Shown here piece by piece: positions 25,206 to 36,130 of a stretch of DNA of 64,000 nt. The notes under the pieces are model-generated. The model ran no database searches and was not told where the DNA came from. It saw nothing but the letters and a program-made list of their open reading frames with translations. Numbering within the stretch: the stretch's first letter is position 1; each line of letters opens with the position of its first letter. The position numbers were made by a program, and so were the translations under genes. Source of the stretch: Enhydrobacter sp. (GTDB lineage Bacteria; Pseudomonadota; Alphaproteobacteria; Reyranellales; Reyranellaceae); assembly GCA_025808875.1 (NCBI GenBank), contig CP075528.1:4152473-4216472 (forward strand). Direction: 5' to 3'.

Positions 25206-26250
25206 CGGCGGAGGTCGGCGGCGCGCCGTCGCCCGCCAGCAACGTATCGACCAACTTGCGGAACCGGGTCGGCCCGGCATCGAGGCTGGTCGGCAGCATG
25301 CGCCGACCGGGATCGAGGTCGATCAGCTTCTGCTGCGCCTCGATCAGCGCCTTGTCCTCGCCGAACGCCGCCGCGGTGACGGCGAACAGCCGCTCGAGCT
25401 TGTCCGCGTCGATGTCCTGGCGGCGGGCGCCAGCGGCGTAGAAGTAGCGCGAGGTGCGGGCCGAGACGGGCGTGACGGCCTGCTCGTCGACGCGATGGAA
25501 CAGCGGCTCGCCGGCCGGCTCTCCGCCGCCGCTGCGCGCCGCCGTGCCGGCCGGCCAGAAGGTGGTGCGCTGCAGGAACAGGCCAGGGAAGAGGAAATCG
25601 TAGGTCGTCCAGACGTCGGCGCGCTCGCCGAGCTTCTTCTTCATGAAGCCGCGCGGCGGATGGTCGGTGTGCCAGCGCTGCATCCGGAGGCCGCGCTCGA
25701 GCGGCACGATGCGCGGGCGCAGCTCGGCCCATTGCGGCATGTCCATGCCCAAGGTCTTCTCGTGCGCGAAGGAGAGGTGCGAGAGGTCGAGCAGATTGTC
25801 GTCGATCAGCAGATAGTTCGCGTCGTAGTCGAGATGGCTCGCCAGCAGGCGCCACGCCGGATCGTCGAGCGCCAGCGACGACGCGATGGCCGCCGGATCG
25901 GCGAGCGACGCGTCGCCCATCCACACCCAGACCCAGCTGCCGCGCAGCTCGACCGGATAGCGCCGCACGCAGGCCGAGTTGGGGATCAGCTTCTGGCCCG
26001 GGATCTCGATGCAACTGCCGTCGGGCGCGAACTTCAGGCCGTGATACATGCAGCGCAGCGCATCGCCCTCGAGCCGGCCCATCGAGAGCGGCGCGAAGCG
26101 GTGTGGGCAACGATCCTCGAGCGCCACCACCTCGCCGCCGCCGGTCCGGTAGAGCGCCAAAGGCTGGTCGATGATGGTACGGGCATGGATGCGACCGGGC
26201 TCGATCTCCTGCGCCCAGGCGGCGACGTACCAGGCATTGCGGACCCACAT
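25186..26250 (-). CDS. Rieske non-heme iron oxygenase, alpha subunit (VanA-like)
   Basis: A 354-residue oxygenase. The Rieske cluster ligands are in CPHRFAPLSMGRLEGD and CMYHGLKF, giving the C-x-H...C-x2-H arrangement. The mononuclear iron site is expected in LLIDDNLLDLSHLSFAHE, whose D and two H residues fit the 2-His-1-carboxylate facial triad. It resembles vanillate O-demethylase and other single-component alpha subunits of the aromatic-ring-hydroxylating group. The ATG at 26250 follows GGAGGAAG and fits the family N-terminus. No reductase gene is adjacent, so the electron partner is elsewhere. Substrate unknown. Confidence 0.88.
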   Translation of the reverse strand: MWVRNAWYVAAWAQEIEPGRIHARTIIDQPLALYRTGGGEVVALEDRCPHRFAPLSMGRLEGDALRCMYHGLKFAPDGSCIEIPGQKLIPNSACVRRYPVELRGSWVWVWMGDASLADPAAIASSLALDDPAWRLLASHLDYDANYLLIDDNLLDLSHLSFAHEKTLGMDMPQWAELRPRIVPLERGLRMQRWHTDHPPRGFMKKKLGERADVWTTYDFLFPGLFLQRTTFWPAGTAARSGGGEPAGEPLFHRVDEQAVTPVSARTSRYFYAAGARRQDIDADKLERLFAVTAAAFGEDKALIEAQQKLIDLDPGRRMLPTSLDAGPTRFRKLVDTLLAGDGAPPTSAVRSASP

Positions 26251-26304
26251 GGCTTCCTCCAACCCCGTTCCTCGCGGCGGCTTGGCGGCAGGATACACCG
26301 GCGC

Positions 26305-28158
26305 TCAGGCCAGCCGATAGACCTCGACCGGCCGATCGTGGCCCTTGACCATGCGCGGCTCGGGCGCCGGCAGGGCGATGCCGAGCGAGGCGCGGTCCTT
26401 GACCGCGGCGACGGTGGCGCCGCTCGCCAGCACCACGATCTCCTCGCCCTCCTTCATGAACTCCTTGCCGAGCTGCTCGAAGCGCTGGGCGACGTTCACC
26501 GCGTCGCCGACCACGGTGAAGTTGACGCGGCCCGGCGCGCCGATGTTGCCGACCACGACCGGACCGGAATGCAGGCCGATGCGCATGCGGACCGGCGGCC
26601 GCCCGGCGGCGCGGCGACGCTCGTTGTCGTCGTGAACGGCCCGGGCGATGGCCAACGCGGTGCGGATCGCGCGATCGGCATGGTCCTCCATGCGCTGCAG
26701 GCCGCCCCATACCGCCATGACCGCGTCGCCGATATACTTGTCGATCACGCCGTGCTCGTTCTCGATGCAGGTGCCGACCAGCGCGAAGTGCTGGTTGAGC
26801 AGCTCCGCCGTCTCCTGCTCGGGCAGGTCCTCGGCTTGGGGCGTGAACTCGACGATGTCGGTGAACATCACCGTGACCTGGCGGCGCCGCGAGACGATCG
26901 CCTCCTCGCCGAGCTCCATCAGCCGGAAGACGAGACGGCGCGGTACGTAGGCGCCGAACCACTTGAGCGCACCGCGCGCCTTGTCGAGACTGCGGGCGGC
27001 GTCGTCGATCTCGCGCAGCAGCGAGTGCTTGTGGAAGGGTTGCTCGAACTCCAGGCGCTGGATCGACTCGGCGGCAGTGGTGATGGTGCGGATCGCGGTC
27101 GCCATGCGAAGGCCCATGACCAGGGCCAGCAGGACGGCGACGGCGAGCGTGACGGCGCCGACGATGGCGCCGTTCGTCAGACGGTCGAGCTCGGCGGTGG
27201 CGTCCTCGAACGGAAAGTACTGGCCGACCAGCCACGGGTCGGGGCCGAAGCGCAGCACCCGGCGGTAGACGAACACCCAGCGCTTGCCGTCGATCTCGAC
27301 GACATGGCCGAGCTCGCCGAGTGTCCGGTCGATTTGCGGGCTGCGCACCGGCTTGCCGAAGAAGTGCGCGAGTACCGGATCGCCGATCTCGGCGATGGTC
27401 GGCAACGGCTTGGCCTCGGACAGGCCGAGGCCGCGCGGGTCGATCAGATGTCGATGGGCGAGCACATGGTCGTGATCGACCAGGATGAAGTAGTTGCCGC
27501 CGCCGGCCTGGGTGCGGTCGGCGATCAGATAGGACAGATCGCCGACGGCGACGGTGGCGATCAGGGCGCCGATGAAGGCGTCGTCGATACGCCGTACCGG
27601 GGTGCGCACGTTGAGCACGGGCTGCTTCAGCGCCTCGCTCCAGAACAACGCGCCCCAGAAGGTGCTGTGCGCGGTCTGCATCTCGCGGAACCGCTCCAGC
27701 CCGCGCTGCTGCTCGGCGAGCGAGATCGTGTCGCGGATGACCATGCCGTCGGGCTCGCGCCGCGCGCGGTGCAACTGGAGGTCGAGTGTGCCAAAGGCGA
27801 CGGCCGAGACGCCCGGCACCTTGGTCATCAGCACCGCCAGCGCCTCGCGCACCGCCACCGGCTGCACGATGTCGATGCGTCCGGCGGCGACCAGCGCGGC
27901 CACGAACTCGAGCTGTTCGGTCACCGGGTCGAGCCGATTGCGCAGCAGCGACACCTGGGCATCGACAACGCGCTGCGCACGGTCGACCAGCAGGCGCTCA
28001 GCGGTTCCCGTGGCACCCGTCAGAACGGCGATGTAGGCGATGCCCGAGATCAGCGCCAGCGAGACGAAGGCGAAGGCGAGCGCCACGATCAGCGGCATCC
28101 GCCACCGCCGCCGCTCGCCGTTCGCGACCGCCGCTAAAGTGGCCTTGGACTCAGCCAT
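26305..28158 (-). CDS. Membrane class III adenylate/guanylate cyclase
   Basis: A 617-residue signalling enzyme. A first membrane helix (about 22-46) is followed by a large periplasmic Cache-like sensor region (about 50-335), then a second helix (about 335-360) with a HAMP-like segment. The C-terminal cyclase domain (about 425-600) contains VMFTDIVEFT with metal-binding Asp, the second Asp in YIGDAVMAVWGG, and the transition-state region TVVGDAVNVAQRFE. It probably makes cAMP in response to an extracytoplasmic ligand. The end of this gene is 54 bp upstream of the Rieske start on the same strand; coupling is uncertain. Confidence 0.88.
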   Translation of the reverse strand: MAESKATLAAVANGERRRWRMPLIVALAFAFVSLALISGIAYIAVLTGATGTAERLLVDRAQRVVDAQVSLLRNRLDPVTEQLEFVAALVAAGRIDIVQPVAVREALAVLMTKVPGVSAVAFGTLDLQLHRARREPDGMVIRDTISLAEQQRGLERFREMQTAHSTFWGALFWSEALKQPVLNVRTPVRRIDDAFIGALIATVAVGDLSYLIADRTQAGGGNYFILVDHDHVLAHRHLIDPRGLGLSEAKPLPTIAEIGDPVLAHFFGKPVRSPQIDRTLGELGHVVEIDGKRWVFVYRRVLRFGPDPWLVGQYFPFEDATAELDRLTNGAIVGAVTLAVAVLLALVMGLRMATAIRTITTAAESIQRLEFEQPFHKHSLLREIDDAARSLDKARGALKWFGAYVPRRLVFRLMELGEEAIVSRRRQVTVMFTDIVEFTPQAEDLPEQETAELLNQHFALVGTCIENEHGVIDKYIGDAVMAVWGGLQRMEDHADRAIRTALAIARAVHDDNERRRAAGRPPVRMRIGLHSGPVVVGNIGAPGRVNFTVVGDAVNVAQRFEQLGKEFMKEGEEIVVLASGATVAAVKDRASLGIALPAPEPRMVKGHDRPVEVYRLA

Positions 28159-28257
28159 GTCCCTCGGCGCCGATCAGCCAAACAGCAACTAACGCGTGTA
28201 TCATTGATATTTTTTGCCATCCGTGGGATTGTTCCTGCCGCGAGGATGGGGCGGGAA

Positions 28258-29244
28258 ATGATTCGTCGGACCACAATCTCGATGGCAATCGTGGGCGCCG
28301 CATTGATCGGATGCACGGCAACCTACCCGGTGGTGGGAAAGTTCAGCGACTACAATGAAGTGTTCCTCGGCACGGTCAACGCCGATCTGATGTCGGGCGA
28401 GAGCTTCATCGACGCATGAGGCAAGAACACCGGCCTGCGCTGCCGCGGCGCGTCGAGGGTGCTCTTCATCCCGGCCAGCAACTATTTCCTGCCGACCTGC
28501 GCCGGCCAGAAGGGCATCGCCCGGCTGCGCTGCGACGACGGCCGTTACCTGCTGGCCGACTGGACGGCGACGAGCTGCACGTCGGGCCATGGCGAGGGCG
28601 ACGACAATCGCGGCGTCAGGTTCGAGTTCGCTTTCGGCATGTCCGAACAGGAGGTCATGGCGAAGCTCGGCCAGCATCGGGAGGAAGCCGCGTCGAAGCC
28701 CGATCTGCCGATCTACCGGCCGCGCCAGGTGCGCAAGGAGAAGGGATTCTCCGTCGACACCGGCTTCTTCGTCACATCGGACGGCTACCTGATGACCAAC
28801 CATCACGTCGTCGACGGGTCGACCAGAATCTCCGTACCGATCGGCGGGATCGAACACACCGCGCAGTCCGTGCACAACGACCCCGCGCACGATCTGGCGC
28901 TGCTGAAGATCGAAGGCCGGTTCGCCGCCCTGCCGATCGGCTCGTCCAGCACCGTCGTGCGTGCCGATGAAGTGTTCACTCTCGGCTATCCGCTGATCAC
29001 GCTGTAAGGCAACGCCCAGAAGGCCACTTTCGGGCGGGTGAATGCGCTGTCAGGCCTCTCCGACGACCCCAACTTCATCCAGTTCGACGTGCTGCTTCCG
29101 CAGAACGTCAACTTCGTCGCCAAGGTCGACAAGGCGGTGCCTCTTTTGGCCGACATCGCGACACGCGGCCGCATCGGCGGCCGTTCGCTGCAAAGCTTGG
29201 TGTAAGACTACGAGAAGTCGGTCGTCCTCGTCGTCGCGCGCTAG
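28258..29244 (+). pseudogene. Decayed lipoprotein trypsin-like serine protease
   Basis: One reading frame runs from ATG 28258 to TAG 29242-29244 but is interrupted by TGA at 28417, TAA at 29005 and TAA at 29203. The N-terminus has a lipoprotein signal with lipobox ALIGC. The protease part has the His region GYLMTNHHVVDG and the Asp region HDLALLKI. The catalytic GNSGG segment is missing: FIQFDV runs straight into LLPQNVNF, where homologues have about 35-40 more residues. No frameshift is needed, and each stop can arise by one C-to-T change from CGA or CAA. It is almost certainly non-functional. It is convergent with pckA, 3 bp apart. Confidence 0.85.
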
Positions 29245-29247
29245 GGA

Positions 29248-30855
<1,608 letters not shown>

Positions 30856-31024
30856 TAGCGCTTCTCCCTGCTTCCCTGGGCAATTCCCGGCGCGCCGAAG
30901 CCCCTCCGAGTTGCCCTGAACGTCACGTCGCCCTTTAGGTTGCCCGCCGCCGGGCGGCAAGGGCGAAGGGCGGAATAGTGTGGATCGACTTTCGCAGTCG
31001 CGAACAGCATGCCGCGACGCGGAA

Positions 31025-31750
31025 TCACGCGGCGCGTGCCTTGGCGACCAGCGCGATCAAGGCCTGACGGGCCTGCCCTGCCGCCGCGAGCGGGCTCTCG
31101 AACGGCAGGCGGGCCACCCGGCCGGCGCGGCGCAGGTCGATACCCTCGGCATCGACCCCCGTCATCCTCCAGTCGCTGCCCGGCAGGCCGAGCAGCTTGC
31201 CGGCATAGAGCTGGACGGCATCGCCGTGATCGTCGTTCATGTGGGCGACGATGCCGGCCTCGCTCTCCATCAACTCGGGCAGCGGCGGCACCGCCAGAAG
31301 CTCCGTCGCATCGAGCCATTTGATCCTGCCGAAGCCGGCGACAAGATGAACGCGCTCCGGCACGACGCGATAGAGGTGGAAATCCTTGAAGCCCGCATAC
31401 ATGGCCGCATCGGGATGCCGCGCCAGGAATCGTCGCGTGAGACGTTCGTCGTCGACCGGCGCGGCACGCCCCAGCACCGAGGCGCGCGCGCCGGTCAGCG
31501 GCTGATCGAGGCCAGCGGTGCCGTCGAACAGCAGAGACACCCGCGCATCGGCCGCGATCGCCTTGCTGTGCTCGGCCAGGTCGCTGAGCAACAGGAGAGG
31601 CGACAGATCGTGATCCACCGCCACCAGGACGAGCGAAGCGTAGGGCCAGGCGGGCTCACCCTCGGCACCGGTCGGCAAGGCCGTCGCAAGGGCCGCGCGA
31701 TCGAGCCCGCGAAGCAGGTCGCGCACCGCCCGGGATGTGTCATCCGTCAT
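31025..31750 (-). CDS. HugZ-family pyridoxamine 5'-phosphate oxidase-like protein
   Basis: A 241-residue protein. The N-terminal 150 residues form a split-barrel flavin/heme-binding domain (ALATALPTGAEGEPAWPYASL, LSDLAEHSKAIAADARVSLLF). The C-terminal 80 residues are a DUF2470 domain with the conserved IVAHMNDDHGDAVQLYA. This layout is that of HugZ/HutZ-like heme-utilisation proteins, although many members have no proven heme-oxygenase activity. It is divergent from chvI and separated by 114 bp. No heme-uptake genes are nearby, so the role is tentative. Confidence 0.82.
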   Translation of the reverse strand: MTDDTSRAVRDLLRGLDRAALATALPTGAEGEPAWPYASLVLVAVDHDLSPLLLLSDLAEHSKAIAADARVSLLFDGTAGLDQPLTGARASVLGRAAPVDDERLTRRFLARHPDAAMYAGFKDFHLYRVVPERVHLVAGFGRIKWLDATELLAVPPLPELMESEAGIVAHMNDDHGDAVQLYAGKLLGLPGSDWRMTGVDAEGIDLRRAGRVARLPFESPLAAAGQARQALIALVAKARAA

Positions 31751-31799
31751 GGTGGGATCAAAAAAGCCGCAATTCGCACGTTATCGGTGGCAGATCGGG

Positions 31800-31819
31800 C
31801 GGGCGGCAGCAACCGCCCG
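31800..31819. promoter_or_regulatory. Inverted repeat upstream of chvI
   Basis: In the 114-bp divergent spacer between hugZ and chvI, CGGGCGG and CCGCCCG form perfect 7-bp arms around CAGCAA (31800-31819). It lies 45 bp before the chvI start. It could be a leader hairpin or an operator; no T tract follows, so it is not a clear terminator. Confidence 0.35.
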
Positions 31820-31864
31820 GTCTGTGGTAACATTATGGACCAGGCCGCCAGGAGAAGTCACGCC

Positions 31865-32560
31865 GTGCGCAAGAACATCGCCCTCGTCGACGACGATCGC
31901 AACATTTTGACCTCCGTGTCGATGCTGCTCGAAGCCGAAGGGTTCCAGGTCAAATCCTACCCCGACGGCGCCTCCGCGCTCGAAGGCCTCAACCAGGCAC
32001 CGCCCGACCTGGCGATCTTCGACATCAAGATGCCGCGCATGGACGGCATGGAACTGCTCAACCGGATTCGCAAGACCCAGACCTTCCCGGTGATCTTCCT
32101 GACGTCCAAGGACGAGGAGATCGACGAGGTGCTGGGCCTGCGCATGGGCGCCGACGACTTCATCCGCAAGCCGTTCTCGCAGCGACTCCTGCTCGAGCGC
32201 ATCCGCGCCGTGCTGCGACGGACCGACGGCGGCGGCGCCAAGGGCGAGGGCGGAACGGAGCGGATCGTGCGCGGCGAGCTGGTGCTCGATCCGAGCCGGC
32301 ACCAGTGCACGTGGAAGGGCAAGGAAGTGCATCTCACGGTCACCGAGTTCCTGTTGCTGAAATCGCTCGCGGAGCGGCCCGGCCACGTCAAGAACCGCGA
32401 CCAGTTGATGGATGCCGCCTACGGCGAGACGATCTACGTCGACGACCGCACGATCGACAGCCACATCAAGCGCGTGCGCCGCAAGTTCCGCGAGGTCGAC
32501 GGCGAGTTCGAGCAGATCGAAACGCTCTATGGCATTGGATACAGATACCGCGACGCCTAG
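31865..32560 (+). CDS. chvI: Two-component response regulator ChvI
   Basis: A 231-residue OmpR-class regulator. The receiver domain has acidic pocket residues in ALVDDDRNILTSVS and phosphoacceptor D53 in IFDIKMPRMDG. The C-terminal winged-helix domain ends with DRTIDSHIKRVRRKFREVDG. The GTG at 31865 has GGAGAAG seven bases upstream and is preferred to an ATG ten codons earlier with a poor ribosome site. With ChvG it forms the acid and envelope-stress system (ChvG/ChvI, also called ExoS/ChvI) required for host interaction and envelope homeostasis in Rhizobiales. The next gene begins inside its 3' end. Confidence 0.95.
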   Translation: MRKNIALVDDDRNILTSVSMLLEAEGFQVKSYPDGASALEGLNQAPPDLAIFDIKMPRMDGMELLNRIRKTQTFPVIFLTSKDEEIDEVLGLRMGADDFIRKPFSQRLLLERIRAVLRRTDGGGAKGEGGTERIVRGELVLDPSRHQCTWKGKEVHLTVTEFLLLKSLAERPGHVKNRDQLMDAAYGETIYVDDRTIDSHIKRVRRKFREVDGEFEQIETLYGIGYRYRDA

Positions 32561-34310
32561 GCGGGAGACTCCGGCAGACACTCCGACCGCGGCGACGTCG
32601 CCCCTCAAATCCGCGATCCGCGGCCTGTGGCCCGGCGCGCGCCGACGGGCCGAGACCGCGGCGGAGCGGGCCGAGTCGCCGTCGCTGCTGCGCCGCCGCC
32701 GCAGCCCCAATCGCCGCCATTCCCCGCTCACCCGGCGCATCCTGCTGCTCAATATCGTGCCGGTCGCGCTGTTGGCGCTCGGCGCGGTCTATCTCAGCGA
32801 CTACGAGGAGGAGCTGATCGATGCCGAGCTCGCCTCGCTGTCGGTGCAGGGCGAGATGGTGGCCGCCGGCATCGGCGAGGTCGCCGTGGTCGGCGGCGAG
32901 ACCACCGTCAACCGCCTCGATGCCGAGGCGGCGCGCCAGCTCCTGACGCGCCTCGTCCGGCCGACCGGCGTGCGGGCACGCCTGTTCAGCGAGACCGGCG
33001 AGCTGCTCGGCGACTCGGCGGTCCTGACCGAGGCCGGGCGCATTCACAGCGCCCCGCTGCCGCCACCCGAGGAGCCGGTCGACGAACCGCGCCCGCTGAT
33101 CGATCGCATCAGCGACTGGATCGGCCACCAGCTGTCCCGCCACGAACGCTACTCCGAGTATGTCGAGCGCCCGGTGCCCACGATCCGTGACTTCCCCGAG
33201 GCGGCGAGCGCGTTGCGCGGCTTCAACGCCTCGGCCGTCCGCGTGGCGGGCGATGGCAGGCTGCTGCTCAGCGCCGCCGTGCCCGTTCAGCGCTACAAGC
33301 AGGTGCTGGGTTCGCTGATGCTGACGCGCGACAACCGCGCCATCGCCGCGTCGCTGCGCGAGGTGCGCTACGACATGCTGACCATCGCCGTGGCGGCACT
33401 CGGCATCACCGTGCTGCTCTCGCTTTATCTCGCGGGAACCATCACCCAGCCGATCGTGCGGTTGGCACGCGCCGCCGACGACGTGCGGCTGGCGCGCGCG
33501 AGCCGGCCGACGATTCCCGATCTCGGCAAGCGCGGCGACGAGATCGGCGATCTCAACGACGCCCTGCGCTCGATGACCGAGGCGCTGTGGCAGCGCATCA
33601 ACGCCATCGAGAGCTTCGCCGCCGACGTGGCGCACGAGCTCAAGAATCCGCTGACCTCGCTGCGCTCGGCGATCGAGGTCGCCGCCCGTCCCGATCTCGA
33701 GCCGGAACGCCGCGCCCGCCTGATGGCCATCGTCATCGACGACATCAACCGGCTGAACCGGCTGATCTCCGACATTTCCGACGCCTCGCGGCTCGACGCC
33801 GAACTGATGCGCGGCGAGGTAAAGCCGGTCGACCTGAAGGCGCTGCTCGACGACATGATCCGGCACTACGTGCGGACCGAGGCGCAGCGGGCGGCAGTCG
33901 ACGTCGACCTGCGCATCGCCGCCAACCCGCCCTTCACCGCGCACGGCCACGACGGCCGCTACGGGCAGGTGTTCCGCAACGTGATCGAGAACGCCCTGTC
34001 CTTCAGCCCGCCCGACTCGCGCATCGTCATCGAGCTCATGCGCGAGCCGCGCAACGGCCCCTTCGTGGTCACCATCGACGACGAGGGCCCCGGCATTCCC
34101 GAGGAGAATCTCGAATCGATCTTCCAGCGCTTCTATTCCGAGCGGCCGACCGAGCATTTCGGCCGGCATTCGGGGCTGGGATTGTCGATCTGCCGGCAGA
34201 TCATGGAGACCTATGGCGGCTCGATCGCCGCCTCCAACCGCCGCGCCGCCGACGGCCGCGTGCTGGGCGCGCGTTTCACCATCCGCATTCCCTCGGCCAA
34301 CCGGAAATAG
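32529..34310 (+). CDS. chvG: Sensor histidine kinase ChvG
   Basis: A 593-residue membrane kinase. A basic N-terminal cytoplasmic stretch (about 1-75) precedes the first helix (about 76-95). A periplasmic sensor with a stimulus-sensing fold follows (to about 285), then a second helix, a HAMP domain (ITQPIVRLARAADDVR) and the kinase core. The phosphorylated H369 is in VAHELKNPLTSLRSA; ATP-binding motifs include the N box RNVIENALSFS, and DEGPGIPEENLESIFQRFY. The ATG at 32529 overlaps chvI by 32 bp and is the only ATG before the first helix, but its ribosome site is weak, so the true start may be an alternative codon. Confidence 0.94.
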   Translation: MALDTDTATPRRETPADTPTAATSPLKSAIRGLWPGARRRAETAAERAESPSLLRRRRSPNRRHSPLTRRILLLNIVPVALLALGAVYLSDYEEELIDAELASLSVQGEMVAAGIGEVAVVGGETTVNRLDAEAARQLLTRLVRPTGVRARLFSETGELLGDSAVLTEAGRIHSAPLPPPEEPVDEPRPLIDRISDWIGHQLSRHERYSEYVERPVPTIRDFPEAASALRGFNASAVRVAGDGRLLLSAAVPVQRYKQVLGSLMLTRDNRAIAASLREVRYDMLTIAVAALGITVLLSLYLAGTITQPIVRLARAADDVRLARASRPTIPDLGKRGDEIGDLNDALRSMTEALWQRINAIESFAADVAHELKNPLTSLRSAIEVAARPDLEPERRARLMAIVIDDINRLNRLISDISDASRLDAELMRGEVKPVDLKALLDDMIRHYVRTEAQRAAVDVDLRIAANPPFTAHGHDGRYGQVFRNVIENALSFSPPDSRIVIELMREPRNGPFVVTIDDEGPGIPEENLESIFQRFYSERPTEHFGRHSGLGLSICRQIMETYGGSIAASNRRAADGRVLGARFTIRIPSANRK

Positions 34311-34320
34311 GCGCGGCACC

Positions 34321-34761
34321 ATGTTCATCCACGCGACCACCGTGGCCTTCAAGTCCACCGGCGGATCGTGGCGAGCCGCCCTGCTGCGCGGACCGTCGGG
34401 ATCCGGCAAGTCGGACCTGGCCTTGCGTGCGCTCGAGGCGGGCGGCCGGCTGGTGGCCGACGACCAGACGCACGTGGCGCGCAAGGGACGCGGCCTGATC
34501 GCCACCCCGCCAGCGGCGCTGGCCGGCATGATCGAGGTGCGGGGCCTGGGGATCGTGCGCCTCGGCCGGATGAAGCTGCTGTCCCGGGCGGCGGTGGGCC
34601 TGCTCGTCGACCTGGTCCCGGCGGATCGTATCGATCGGCTTCCCGAGGCCCGCCACGAGGCATTGCTGGGCGTCGACCTGCCGGTCCTGGCGCTCGCTCC
34701 CTTCGAGGCCTCCGCCGCCGCCAAGTTGCGCCTTGCGCTGGCCCGAACCGCCCGCGCATGA
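34321..34761 (+). CDS. hprK: Short HPr kinase/phosphorylase
   Basis: A 146-residue protein corresponding to the C-terminal catalytic half of Firmicute HprK, the short form typical of alphaproteobacteria. The P-loop GPSGSGKS is at 24-31, followed by RLVADDQTHVAR with acidic metal-binding residues, and the signature IEVRGLGIV. It phosphorylates HPr on serine, using S56 of the HPr encoded four genes downstream. It lies 10 bp after chvG and overlaps rapZ by four bases. Confidence 0.94.
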   Translation: MFIHATTVAFKSTGGSWRAALLRGPSGSGKSDLALRALEAGGRLVADDQTHVARKGRGLIATPPAALAGMIEVRGLGIVRLGRMKLLSRAAVGLLVDLVPADRIDRLPEARHEALLGVDLPVLALAPFEASAAAKLRLALARTARA

Positions 34762-35729
34762 TCGCCGTTGTCGCCATGCCCGACAGCCCGACGACGAGCC
34801 CTTCGACCAAGATCGCTGAGACCCGGCGCCCTTTCGTCCTGGTCACCGGCCTGTCCGGCGCCGGCCGGATCACGGCGCTCCACGCCCTCGAGGATTTGGG
34901 CTACGTCGCCGTCGACAACGTGCCGCTGCCGCTGCTCGGCGACCTGATGCGGTCGACCGCGGGCAGCCCGGGCGAAATGGCCGCTCCTCTCGCCTTCGGC
35001 GTCGACACGCGCACCTACGGCTTCGACGCGCAGGACCTGCTGCGCCGCCTGCGCGAGCTGCGCCTGCGCACCGATCTCGTGCCGCGGCTGCTCTACCTCG
35101 ACTGCGACACAGAGACGTTGCGCCGGCGCTACACCGAATCGCGCCGGCCGCACCCGCTGGCACCCGACCGGCCGGTGGTCGACGCCATCGTCGACGAGCG
35201 CAAGCGGATCGAATGGCTGCGCGACTCGGCCGATGTCGTGATCGACACCTCGACCCTGACGCCGCACCAGCTCAAGCAGCTGCTCGCCGGCCATTTCGCG
35301 CTGGGCGACCATCCGCGCACGCGCATCGCCGTGACGTCGTTCTCCTTCCGGCGCGGCCTGCCGCGCGAGGCCGACCTCGTGTTCGACGTGCGCTTCCTCA
35401 AGAACCCGCACTACGTGCCGCCGCTCAAGCCGATGACGGGCGCCGATCCGGAGGTCGTCGCGTTCATCGAGTCGGATCCCGACTATCGTCCCTTCCTCGA
35501 CGGGCTGCGCGGGTTGCTGACGCCGCTGCTGCCGCGATTCGACACGGAGGGCAAGTCCTATTTGACCATCGCCGTCGGCTGCACGGGCGGCCGGCACCGC
35601 TCGGTGGCGGTCGCCGAGGCGCTGGCGGCATGGTTGCGCGCGGCCGGACGCTCGGTCACTCTCACGCATCGCGACGTCGACGTCCGGGGCGGGCCGACGG
35701 TGGGGAACAAGACGGGCGTGGAAGAATGA
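34758..35729 (+). CDS. rapZ: RapZ-like nucleotide-binding protein
   Basis: A 323-residue protein of the RapZ/YvcJ family. In enterobacteria RapZ binds small RNAs and controls glucosamine-6-phosphate synthase; the alphaproteobacterial role is less clear. The N-terminal domain shows a degenerate P-loop, GLSGAGRIT at 31-39: the usual lysine is Arg37 and the next Ser/Thr is Ile38. The AVDNVPLPLL, VDTRTYGFDAQDL and C-terminal GCTGGRHRSV motifs are intact. The start ATG overlaps the hprK stop, and its own stop overlaps the EIIA start. Confidence 0.93.
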   Translation: MIAVVAMPDSPTTSPSTKIAETRRPFVLVTGLSGAGRITALHALEDLGYVAVDNVPLPLLGDLMRSTAGSPGEMAAPLAFGVDTRTYGFDAQDLLRRLRELRLRTDLVPRLLYLDCDTETLRRRYTESRRPHPLAPDRPVVDAIVDERKRIEWLRDSADVVIDTSTLTPHQLKQLLAGHFALGDHPRTRIAVTSFSFRRGLPREADLVFDVRFLKNPHYVPPLKPMTGADPEVVAFIESDPDYRPFLDGLRGLLTPLLPRFDTEGKSYLTIAVGCTGGRHRSVAVAEALAAWLRAAGRSVTLTHRDVDVRGGPTVGNKTGVEE

Positions 35730-36130
35730 TCGGTATCGTACTGGTGACGCACGGCAACCTGGCGCGCGAATTCCTGGCCGCGCTGGAACACGTGGTGGGC
35801 CCGCAGCAATGCGTGTCCGCCGTCTGCATCGGCGCCGAAGACGACATGGAAAAGCGGCGGGCCGAGATCCTGGAGCGCGCCCGCGCCTGCGACAGCGGCG
35901 ACGGCGTGATCCTGCTGACCGACATGTTCGGCGGCACGCCGTCCAACCTCGCCATCTCGATCATCGATCACGCGCGCGTCGAGGTGCTGGCCGGCGTCAA
36001 TCTGCCGATGCTGGTGAAGCTGGCCGGCGTGCGCAACCGGCCGATCGCCGAGGCGGTGCGCATCGCGCAGGAGGCGGGCCGAAAATACATCACCGTCGCC
36101 TCGCGTCTCCTCGCCAGGGAAGCTTCATGA
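35726..36130 (+). CDS. PTS system mannose-type EIIA-like protein
   Basis: A 134-residue EIIA of the fructose/mannose superfamily. The phosphorylatable histidine is H9 in GIVLVTHGN, and GVILLTDMFGGTPSNLA is the family signature. No EIIB/EIIC permease is encoded nearby, so it is a regulatory component, as in the alphaproteobacterial PTS where it works with HPr and PtsP. It overlaps rapZ (four bases) and ptsH (four bases). Confidence 0.94.
   Translation: MIGIVLVTHGNLAREFLAALEHVVGPQQCVSAVCIGAEDDMEKRRAEILERARACDSGDGVILLTDMFGGTPSNLAISIIDHARVEVLAGVNLPMLVKLAGVRNRPIAEAVRIAQEAGRKYITVASRLLAREAS

Noticed and set aside
28417..28419. In-frame TGA as a selenocysteine codon in the protease lipoprotein
   Set aside because: Two further in-frame TAA stops, the missing catalytic segment and no SECIS-like hairpin immediately after TGA make decay the simpler explanation.
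32466..35669. 1067-codon open frame antisense to chvG, hprK and rapZ
   Set aside because: It mirrors three recognised genes, has low-complexity composition and no domain; caused by scarcity of stop codons in GC-rich antisense frames.
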